From assembly GCA_019638625.1 (NCBI GenBank), contig JAHBTK010000001.1, forward strand, positions 363,434 to 427,433: 64,000 nucleotides of DNA, written 5' to 3'. Made by a program: the position numbers and the translations under genes. The DNA is from Chitinophagaceae bacterium (GTDB lineage Bacteria > Bacteroidota > Bacteroidia > Chitinophagales > Chitinophagaceae). Below, in pieces: positions 53,299-61,420 of this stretch (position 1 is its first letter; each line of letters opens with the position of its first letter). The notes under the pieces were generated by a model. The model was given only the letters and a program-made list of their open reading frames with translations. It did no database searches and was not told where the DNA came from.

Positions 53299-55746
53299 AT
53301 GATAAAAAACTATTTCAAAGCCGCCTGGCGGAATATTATAAAGAATAAGGCATTTTCTTTTATCAATATAACCGGGTTAACGATCGGATTGACCAGTTTC
53401 CTGCTTATTGTATTATATGTTTTTGATGAGCTGACTTTTGACGGTTTCCATAAGAATTCGGATAATATCTACCGTATAGTGGAGCAAAGAACGTTTGCAG
53501 ACGGTAAAACGACAAAAACTACCGGTGCGGGATTCCAGGTATCGGAAAGGGCAAAAACAGATATCCCTGAAATAGAAAATGCAGCCCGTCTTTCTGTTTT
53601 TGGCCGGGCCAATGTGATATCGGGAGACGATAAAGCCAATGTTTTTTACGAAGATTATATCGTGGCCAATGCCGACTTTCTTAAATTATTCAGTTTCCCT
53701 TTACTATATGGTGAACGCAATAATGCATTAACGGCGCCCAATTCCGTCATCCTTACAGAAGAATCAGCAAAAAAATATTTTGGAACGTTAAACGCAATAG
53801 GAAAAATATTGTTCGTGAACGATGAGTCCTTACCGCTTACCGTAACAGCCGTTTTAAAAGATTTTCCATCCAATTCCAGTATTTTCTTCAACCTGGCGGT
53901 GTCTGAGTCCACGATACTCAAAAATGATATTACCAGGAATTTTGTTGCCAACGACTGGTCATCCGGCGCTTTTTCAACTTATTTCATGCTTAATAACAAA
54001 ACCAGTATACCGGATCTGAATACAAAGCTTGATCAGCTTATTGCTGCCAATCGTACTGCAGACGCGGGCTTTCAAAGTTATATTCAACTGCAGGCATTGA
54101 AGGATGTACACTTTTACTCAGGAGACATAGACGGGTTTTCAGGGAAAAGGGGAAATATTATGTATATATACGTCTTTATTATCATTGCCTGCTTTATCAT
54201 TTTTATTGCCTGCATCAATTATATGAACCTCACAACAGCGCGGTTTACAAACAGGGGAAAGGAAATTGCCATCCGGAAGGTTGCCGGCGCTTCAAGACTA
54301 AGCCTTGCCAAACAGTTTCTGGCGGAAGCATTGCTGGTAACTGTTTTTTCGTTTATTCTGTCCGTCGGACTGGTGCATGTTTTATTACCTGCGTTTAATG
54401 TATTTACCGAAAAAAGCCTGAGCCTCATCCTGCATAACGATTACCTCATATGGACAGGTCTGGCTGTCGTCATAATTTTGGTTACTGTTGTGGCCGGTCT
54501 TTATCCGGCTGTGTTCCAGTCCCGGCTTAACCCGCTATCGTTATTAAAAAGCAGGATACACTTAAATCCCGGTAATATTTCTTTGCGGCGTGTGCTGGTT
54601 GTTTTCCAGTTTACGATTTCCATAACCCTTATTTCGGCAACCATTATTATTTACCAGCAAATACAATATGTAAATAATAAAGATATGGGCTTTGATAAGG
54701 AGAAGCTGGTAGTGATCGATATCAACAGTGGAAAAGTGCGTAATGGCGCTGCTACTATAAAAGACGAATATGCAAAGCTTACACAGGTGAGATCGGTTAC
54801 GGTAACTTCAAGGGTGCCGGGTGAATGGAAGGTCATTCCTTCTGTAAAAGTAAGAGAAGGAATGAATAGTACAGCTTCGGAAAAGGATATGTATTTTTTG
54901 GGTGTGGATGACCAGTTTCTCTCAACTTATAATATTCAACTGCTGAAAGGAAGAAACTTTTTTTCATCGGGTAATGCAGATTCTGCTTCCGTGCTCATTA
55001 ATGAAACAGCGGCAAAAGCGCTTGGTATAACCGATGCTGCCGGTCAGATTGTAACTATTTCGTCTGTGAGTTATGGCTGCGACTTAAATAAGTTTGAGAA
55101 ACCGGTGATTTCAACGGTGGCAGGTATCGTGAAAGACTTTAATTTTCAATCGTTGCACGAACCGCTGGCGCCGATGGTACTGGGATTTCAGAATAATCCC
55201 ATTCAGTCCATAGATTATTTCACCGTTAAGCTGGGAGGGGGCGATGTGGATGCCACGCTCAAGCGACTGGATGGCATACTTCACCGTATAGACCAAAGCC
55301 ATCTTTTTGAATATCATTTCTTGGATCAGCAATGGGAATTGCTTTACCGGGAGGATTCAATAAGACAGACCATCTTTTTTGCTATGGCGTTGCTGGCGAT
55401 CTTTATTGCTGCATTAGGCTTACTGGGGCTTACCACTTATGCGGCTGAACAGCGTGTGAAGGAGATCGGTATCCGGAAGGTGCTGGGTGCAAGCGTTGGT
55501 GGTATCGTGGTGATGTTGTCCAAAGACTTTTTACGGCTTGTATTGATCGCGTCTGTTATCGCTTTCCCGGTTGCATGGTTTTCAATGAGTAAATGGCTGG
55601 AAGATTTTGCTTACAGGATCAATATCAACTGGTGGGTTTTTATTTTATCGGCAGCGGCGGCAGTGGCCATTGCACTGGTAACGATAAGCTTCCAGGCGAT
55701 AAAAGCAGCGTTGGCGAATCCCGTGAAGAGTTTGCGGACGGAATGA
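53299..55746 (+). CDS. MacB/FtsX-type ABC transporter permease (array member 6)
   Basis: An 815-residue permease; two ATG codons stand in tandem (53296, 53299) and the second matches MIKNY starts of paralogues. First FtsX block near 303 ('ACINYMNLTTARFTNRGKEIAIRK'), second near 716 ('EQRVKEIGIRKVLGAS'), end 'FQAIKAALANPVKSLRTE'. 'VLYVFDELTFDGFHKNSDNIYRI' groups it with member 2. Confidence 0.93.
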   Translation: MIKNYFKAAWRNIIKNKAFSFINITGLTIGLTSFLLIVLYVFDELTFDGFHKNSDNIYRIVEQRTFADGKTTKTTGAGFQVSERAKTDIPEIENAARLSVFGRANVISGDDKANVFYEDYIVANADFLKLFSFPLLYGERNNALTAPNSVILTEESAKKYFGTLNAIGKILFVNDESLPLTVTAVLKDFPSNSSIFFNLAVSESTILKNDITRNFVANDWSSGAFSTYFMLNNKTSIPDLNTKLDQLIAANRTADAGFQSYIQLQALKDVHFYSGDIDGFSGKRGNIMYIYVFIIIACFIIFIACINYMNLTTARFTNRGKEIAIRKVAGASRLSLAKQFLAEALLVTVFSFILSVGLVHVLLPAFNVFTEKSLSLILHNDYLIWTGLAVVIILVTVVAGLYPAVFQSRLNPLSLLKSRIHLNPGNISLRRVLVVFQFTISITLISATIIIYQQIQYVNNKDMGFDKEKLVVIDINSGKVRNGAATIKDEYAKLTQVRSVTVTSRVPGEWKVIPSVKVREGMNSTASEKDMYFLGVDDQFLSTYNIQLLKGRNFFSSGNADSASVLINETAAKALGITDAAGQIVTISSVSYGCDLNKFEKPVISTVAGIVKDFNFQSLHEPLAPMVLGFQNNPIQSIDYFTVKLGGGDVDATLKRLDGILHRIDQSHLFEYHFLDQQWELLYREDSIRQTIFFAMALLAIFIAALGLLGLTTYAAEQRVKEIGIRKVLGASVGGIVVMLSKDFLRLVLIASVIAFPVAWFSMSKWLEDFAYRININWWVFILSAAAAVAIALVTISFQAIKAALANPVKSLRTE

Positions 55747-55984
55747 TTAATTTGAGAATTTGTCCCGCAACTGCGGGATGAAAATGGGAAGAAAAATGTG
55801 GAAATGCAAAGCCTGGACTTATTTTGTAGCTGAAGTGGTAGAGATGTAGCTTGGCTTTGTACTGCAGTACCGTCCCTCTCCGCTGTGAGGAGAGGGATAA
55901 GAGCTTGCCCGCCGTGGCGGGGGTGAGGCGCCTTGGTCACCTGAGTCGCCTTTGTCCCCGAAATAAAACAAAAAACAAAACCTG
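55747..55984 (+). repeat. Spacer between permeases 6 and 7 with a cleanly inserted palindrome
   Basis: The heptad text GAGAATTTG/AAAATGGG is interrupted by the perfect palindrome TCCCGCAACTGCGGGA (55763-55778) followed by a repeated TG. One REP-like unit spans 55832-55929, then GTCAC/GTCGC/GTCCC words and AAAACAAAACCTG before the ATG. Confidence 0.78.
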
Positions 55985-58378
55985 ATGATAAAAAACTATC
56001 TAAAAACCGCCTGGCGAAATCTCCTGAAGAGCAGAACCTCTTCCATGATCAATATCGGCGGACTGTCTATCGGGATGACCGTGGCAATGCTCATCGGCTT
56101 ATGGATCTGGGATGAAGTTAGCTTCGACCGGTACCATAGCAATTATGACCGGGTGGCGCAGGTGTACCAACACCAGACCTGGAATGGAGAGATTTATACC
56201 GGGCAGGCACTACCTTTTCCACTCGGGGAGGAACTGCGGAGCAGCTACGGCAGCGATTTTACATATATCGCGATGGCTTCCTGGCAGGACCATCACATGC
56301 TGAGTAAGGACAATAAACACCTGAATAAAAATGGCATCTATATCGATAAGGATGGTCCCCGCATACTTTCCCTTAAAATGCTGAAAGGAACGCTGGGCGG
56401 GCTTTCCGATCCCAACAGCATTCTCCTTTCGGAAACTACGGCAAAAGCTTTCTTCGGCGATGAAGATCCTATGGGTCAGCCCATGAAGATTGACAACAAG
56501 CTGAACGTAAAAGTGACAGGTGTATTTGAAGACCTGCCCTATAGTACAACCTTCAGGGACCTGAAATACATGGCACCCTGGGACCTGTACAAAACTTCTG
56601 AAGGCTGGATATCCAGATCGGCGACAGATTGGAGGGACAATTCTTTTCAATGCTTTGCGCAGATAAATGATAAAACAGATTTTGCTTCCGTAAATCGGAG
56701 AATTGAAAGAGCAAAGCTGAATAACCTATCAGAAGAAGATAAGAAACATAATGCCCGGATATTCCTGCATCCTATGAAGGACTGGCATTTGCGTTCTTCC
56801 TGGAAAGAGGGCATGCAGGCCGGGGGACAGATTGAATATGTATGGATGTTTGCGGTGATCGGTGTGTTTGTATTGTTGTTGGCCTGTATCAATTTTATGA
56901 ATCTCAGTACGGCCCGTTCTGAAAAAAGAGCAAAAGAAGTGGGCATCCGGAAAACCGTAGGCTCTATCCGGCAGCAGTTGATAGGGCAATTCCTGGTTGA
57001 ATCGTTATTGGTGGCTTGTATTGCATTCGTGCTTTCTCTTTTGTTGACCCTTTTGGCGTTACCCTGGTTCAATCAGGTGGCGGCTAAACAGATGCATATT
57101 TTATGGGGAAACGGTTGGTTCTGGTTGGCAGGGCTGAGCTTCACGATCGTTACCGGGCTGATAGCGGGCAGTTATCCTGCTTTTTACCTGTCTTCTTTCC
57201 AGCCGGTAAAAGTGTTGAAAGGAACCTTCAAAGCCGGCAGATTGGCTGCTTTGCCGAGGAAAGTGCTGGTGGTTACACAGTTTGCCGTTTCTGTGGCGCT
57301 GATCATCTGTACCCTCGTTGTTTACCGGCAGATACAGCATACCAAAGACAGACCTGTGGGGTACGACCGGAGTAACCTGGTGACGATCATGATGCAGACG
57401 CCGGATTTCTATGGTAAATACGATGTGCTGCGGAATGAGTTGAAGCGCCGGGATGCCATCGTGGAAATGTCGGAGTCATCGAGTCCCATTACCGCTGTAT
57501 GGAGCAATAGCGGAGGGTTCAGTTGGGAGGGAAAGGACCCGAACCTGGATACAGATTTCGCCATCATTTGGGTAACAGCCGAATATGGTAAAACGGTTGG
57601 ATTCGAAATGTTGGATGGTCGGGATTTTTCCAGGGATTTTAAGGGAGACAGTAATGCTATTATCATAAATGAAGCAGCCGTGAAATTTATGAATATTAAG
57701 GATCCGGTGGGAAAAACCATACGTTGGGATGATGGGAACAAGCCTGCGCTTACCATAGTGGGTGTGGTAAAAGATATGGTCATGTCGTCTCCGTATGAGC
57801 CGGTAAAGCAGGCGGTGTATCTTTTTGATGACGAAAATGTAAATGTTATTAACCTAAAGCTGAACCCCCAAAGAAGCACGTCTGAGTCGCTGGCAATTAT
57901 AGAGAAGGTATTTAAGGAAGTGATACCCGCAGCGCCTTTTGAGTACCGGTTCGCAGACCTGGAATATGCCCGGAAATTTGCTACCGAAGAAAGGGTGGGT
58001 AAGCTGGCCGGCGTCTTTGCGGTGCTGGCGATCATCATCAGTTGCCTGGGCTTATTCGGACTGGCTTCGTTTGTGGCGGAGCAGCGCATCAAGGAGATCG
58101 GCATCCGGAAGATTGTTGGCGCTTCGGTATTTAACTTATGGACATTGCTGTCGAAAGACTTTGTGATACTGGTGGGTATTGCCTGTCTGATCGCCGTACC
58201 GGTTGCCTGGTATTATATCCATGGCTGGCTGCAAAGTTACGATTACAGGGTCGGCATCTCGTGGTGGATATTCGCCATAGCCATTGCTGGCGCATTTGTG
58301 CTTACCATATTTACCGTGAGTTACCAGGCGATCAAAGCAGCGTTGGCGAATCCCGTGAAGAGTTTGAGGACGGAGTAG
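55985..58378 (+). CDS. MacB/FtsX-type ABC transporter permease (array member 7)
   Basis: A 797-residue permease starting MIKNYLKTAWRNLLKSR. First FtsX block near 299 ('ACINFMNLSTARSEKRAKEVGIRK'), second near 698 ('EQRIKEIGIRKIVGAS'), end 'YQAIKAALANPVKSLRTE'. 'GLWIWDEVSFDRYHSNYDRVAQV' places it with members 3 and 4. Confidence 0.93.
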   Translation: MIKNYLKTAWRNLLKSRTSSMINIGGLSIGMTVAMLIGLWIWDEVSFDRYHSNYDRVAQVYQHQTWNGEIYTGQALPFPLGEELRSSYGSDFTYIAMASWQDHHMLSKDNKHLNKNGIYIDKDGPRILSLKMLKGTLGGLSDPNSILLSETTAKAFFGDEDPMGQPMKIDNKLNVKVTGVFEDLPYSTTFRDLKYMAPWDLYKTSEGWISRSATDWRDNSFQCFAQINDKTDFASVNRRIERAKLNNLSEEDKKHNARIFLHPMKDWHLRSSWKEGMQAGGQIEYVWMFAVIGVFVLLLACINFMNLSTARSEKRAKEVGIRKTVGSIRQQLIGQFLVESLLVACIAFVLSLLLTLLALPWFNQVAAKQMHILWGNGWFWLAGLSFTIVTGLIAGSYPAFYLSSFQPVKVLKGTFKAGRLAALPRKVLVVTQFAVSVALIICTLVVYRQIQHTKDRPVGYDRSNLVTIMMQTPDFYGKYDVLRNELKRRDAIVEMSESSSPITAVWSNSGGFSWEGKDPNLDTDFAIIWVTAEYGKTVGFEMLDGRDFSRDFKGDSNAIIINEAAVKFMNIKDPVGKTIRWDDGNKPALTIVGVVKDMVMSSPYEPVKQAVYLFDDENVNVINLKLNPQRSTSESLAIIEKVFKEVIPAAPFEYRFADLEYARKFATEERVGKLAGVFAVLAIIISCLGLFGLASFVAEQRIKEIGIRKIVGASVFNLWTLLSKDFVILVGIACLIAVPVAWYYIHGWLQSYDYRVGISWWIFAIAIAGAFVLTIFTVSYQAIKAALANPVKSLRTE

Positions 58379-58717
58379 TTAATTTGAAAATTTGAGAATT
58401 TGAAAATGGGAAGAAAATGAGAAAATGTGAGAATATGAAAATGTGCAAATTGGGAAACGCTTAGTTTGGATTTATTATATAGATGATGTGGTAGATATAA
58501 GGCCTGGGTGTGTTCTATAGCACCGTCCCTCTCCTGGAAGGGAGAGGGAAAGAGGGTGAGGCAGATGTGGTAGAGATGTAGCTTGGCTTTGTACTGCAGC
58601 ACCGTCCCTCTCCCTGCCCGTCCGGTCAGGCGGGCGCAACGAGGAGAGGGATAAGAACTTGCCCGCCGTGGCGGGGGTGAGGCTTTGTCCCACGAATAAA
58701 ACAAAATATAAAACCTA
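58379..58717 (+). repeat. Repeat-filled spacer between permeases 7 and 8
   Basis: Heptad words (58380-58450), then REP-like units 58485-58562 and 58564-58683, nearly identical to those before member 6. The second unit contains a CCCG..CCGG..CGGG palindromic insert and GCCCGCCGTGGCGGGG. Confidence 0.78.
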
Positions 58718-61096
58718 ATGTTCAAAAGTTATTTCAAAATCGCATGGAGGAACCTTGTTCGCCAAAAGGTTTTTTCTTCTATCAATGTTACAGGGCTTGC
58801 GCTGGGGCTGACCTGTAGCATGCTGATCATGTTGTGGGTACATGATGAGCGGAGTATAGATGGCTTCCATGTGAATGCCCCAAGCCTTTACCATGTATAC
58901 GAACGGAATTTTTATGAGGGTAAGGTGGAAGCCGGCTATTCTACCCAGGGGTTACTGGCAGGTGAATTGAAGCGGGTGGTGCCGGAAATACAGTATGCGT
59001 CCGGGTTTGAATATGTTGCCCCACCGGGTACTAAGAGTACTTTTTCTGCCGGTGACAAAGTAAATAAGATGACGGGGTTTTACACGGGCGAAGATTATTT
59101 TGCCATGTTCAGTTATCCCTTGCTGGAGGGTACGGTTGCCGGCGTGTTGAGCCTGCCGGGTACGGTTGCAGTTTCCAGGGAGATGGCAGAATATTTTTTT
59201 GATGATGCCCGGACTGCGCTTGGCAAAACGCTGTTGTTTGATGACCAGGAAGAGTTGAAGATCTCGGGCGTTTTTGAAAACATTACCGGCAGGTCTTCTT
59301 TGCAGTTTGATTTCCTGCGGCCGTGGAAAGATTTCGAGAAAGCTAACCCATGGATACATAATTGGGGGAATACCAGTCCTGCCACTTATATTCAGTTGCG
59401 AAAAGATGCGGATGCAGCGACAGTGGAGACAAAGATCAGGGATTTTATTTACCGTTATAAAAAGGAAGACCCCACATTTAAAGTGGAGCTGGCTTTACAA
59501 CCTTACGCAGAAAGATACCTGCATTCTAATTTGAGCAAGGGGTATGTGGATGGCGGACGAATCGAATATGTACGTTTGTTTACTGCCGTGGCGATATTTA
59601 TTCTCCTTATAGCCTGCATCAATTTTATGAGCCTTGCTACTGCACAATCCGAAAAACGGGCCCGCGAGGTAGGACTGAGGAAAGTAGTAGGTGCAGCCCG
59701 TTTTTCGCTTGTACTGCAGTTTATAGGGGAGGCGTTGCTATTAACCTTACTGGCCGGAATGATAGCGCTTGCCGCAGTGGCGCTGTTGTTACCGGCTTTT
59801 AATACTATTACGGGGAAACAACTGGAACTTCCTTTTGACAGTGTGTATTTTTGGATGGGTATCGCCGGGCTCCTGTTGAGTACCGGTATACTGGCAGGTA
59901 GTTACCCGGCGCTTTTTTTATCGTCTCTGAAACCGGTAAAGGTTCTGAAAGGGGCACAAAAATTTAACTGGAAGTCTTCTTTTTTCCGGCAGGGACTGGT
60001 TGTTGTCCAGTTTGTGCTGGCGATGGTGTTGATCATCGGTACAATTGTGACTTACCGGCAGATGCAATATATACAGGAGAAGAATATCGGGTATGAGAGA
60101 GACAATCTGCTGTACATCCCTATCGAAGGAGAATTGCAGACACAGTATACGTTATTTAAGCAAAGAGCGATGGCTATGCCCGGTGTGGCTGATATCTCCA
60201 AAATGAGAAATTCGCCTACTGTTATCGAACACCATACCAACAGCATATCCTGGCCGGGAAAACCGGAGAATATAACCGTTTCATTTGCCGATGGCGTGGT
60301 AGGATATGATTTTGTCAGAACAATGAAGCTGGAGCTGAAGGAAGGACGTGATTTTTCACCAGCCTTTGGTATTGACTCGGCGGCATATATATTAAATGAA
60401 ACAGCCGTTGAAAAAATGGGGTTGTCTGATCCTCTTGGAAAAACGGTTTCATGGGGCGGCCGAAATGGAACGGTAATAGGCATCTTAAAGGATTTTCATT
60501 TCAATTCTATGCACCATGCTATCGAACCCCTGATATTACGGCTGGATGAAAACTGGGGCTGGGGGACTGTTATGGTCAGGCTGCAGGGAGGTAATATCGG
60601 GAATACGATAGCGTCGTTGCAAAACCTCTGCAGGGATATCAATCCCAGGTTCCCTTTCAGTTACCAGTTCTCTGATGCTGAATTCGGGAAGCTATATCGC
60701 AGTGAGCAGGTAGTGAGCCGGCTATCCCGTTATTTTGCTTTTCTCGCAATTTTCATTTCCTGTCTTGGACTGTACGGACTCGCGGCATTTGTGGCAGCGC
60801 AGCGTACAAAAGAGATTGGAGTGCGGAAGGTGTTGGGTGCTTCCGTTCCCGGCATCGTCACATTATTATCCGGCAGCTTTTTAAAGCTTGTCGGTATTGC
60901 ATTGTTGGTAGCATTTCCTTTGGGAGGGCTTATACTGCAGCGCTGGCTTAACCAATTTGCATATAAAACAGGTATCGAATGGTGGGTGTTTGTTGTAGCA
61001 GGACTGTTTGCTATAATAGTAGCAGTGATCACTATCAGTTTTCAGTCTATCAAAGCAGCGATGGCAAATCCGGTAAAGTCGTTGCGGACGGAGTAG
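58718..61096 (+). CDS. MacB/FtsX-type ABC transporter permease (array member 8)
   Basis: A 792-residue permease starting MFKSYFKIAWRNLVRQK. First FtsX block near 298 ('ACINFMSLATAQSEKRAREVGLRK'), second near 693 ('AQRTKEIGVRKVLGAS'), end 'FQSIKAAMANPVKSLRTE'. 'MLWVHDERSIDGFHVNAPSLYHV' departs from the usual ELSFD motif. It is nearest to member 5 and is the last gene before the second sigma-54-like promoter. Confidence 0.93.
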   Translation: MFKSYFKIAWRNLVRQKVFSSINVTGLALGLTCSMLIMLWVHDERSIDGFHVNAPSLYHVYERNFYEGKVEAGYSTQGLLAGELKRVVPEIQYASGFEYVAPPGTKSTFSAGDKVNKMTGFYTGEDYFAMFSYPLLEGTVAGVLSLPGTVAVSREMAEYFFDDARTALGKTLLFDDQEELKISGVFENITGRSSLQFDFLRPWKDFEKANPWIHNWGNTSPATYIQLRKDADAATVETKIRDFIYRYKKEDPTFKVELALQPYAERYLHSNLSKGYVDGGRIEYVRLFTAVAIFILLIACINFMSLATAQSEKRAREVGLRKVVGAARFSLVLQFIGEALLLTLLAGMIALAAVALLLPAFNTITGKQLELPFDSVYFWMGIAGLLLSTGILAGSYPALFLSSLKPVKVLKGAQKFNWKSSFFRQGLVVVQFVLAMVLIIGTIVTYRQMQYIQEKNIGYERDNLLYIPIEGELQTQYTLFKQRAMAMPGVADISKMRNSPTVIEHHTNSISWPGKPENITVSFADGVVGYDFVRTMKLELKEGRDFSPAFGIDSAAYILNETAVEKMGLSDPLGKTVSWGGRNGTVIGILKDFHFNSMHHAIEPLILRLDENWGWGTVMVRLQGGNIGNTIASLQNLCRDINPRFPFSYQFSDAEFGKLYRSEQVVSRLSRYFAFLAIFISCLGLYGLAAFVAAQRTKEIGVRKVLGASVPGIVTLLSGSFLKLVGIALLVAFPLGGLILQRWLNQFAYKTGIEWWVFVVAGLFAIIVAVITISFQSIKAAMANPVKSLRTE

Positions 61097-61282
61097 TTAA
61101 TTTGAAAATGGGAAGAAAATGTGGAAATGCTACCTGGGTTTATTCTATAGGTGATGTGGTAGTTATATTGTTTGGAATTGTATTACAGCATCGTCCCTCT
61201 CCGCTGTGGGGAGAGGGATAAGAGGGTGAGGCTACCTCCTGTCCCACGAGTCCCTAATGTCCCCGAAAACAAACACAAAAGC
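61097..61282 (+). repeat. Repeats after permease 8
   Basis: Heptad words, one REP-like unit (61153-61232), and GTCCC words (61240-61265) lie between the permease 8 stop and the control region of permease 9. Confidence 0.72.
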
Positions 61283-61388
61283 TGTCCGTTTGCGCACACA
61301 AACTGTACGAAGCCGGACAGTTTGATTTGACGAGATTATTGTAGTGTGCTGATAATTAACATGTTGATAATACTGGCTCAATAAGTGT
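61283..61388 (+). promoter_or_regulatory. Sigma-54-like promoter with two inverted repeats for permease 9
   Basis: Two sites, TGTCCG-TTTG-CGCACA (61283-61298) and TGTACG-AAGC-CGGACA (61304-61319), are centred 21 bp apart, two helix turns. 54 bp downstream is TGGCTCA (61374-61380), 4 nt, then GTGTT, with the GG pair and the -12 GT 10 nt apart. It is weaker than the site before permease 1 but has the same spacing. The ATG follows at 61421. Confidence 0.55.
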
Positions 61389-61420
61389 TGTGAAGGATGT
61401 ATAATCAAAAACGAAAAGAT

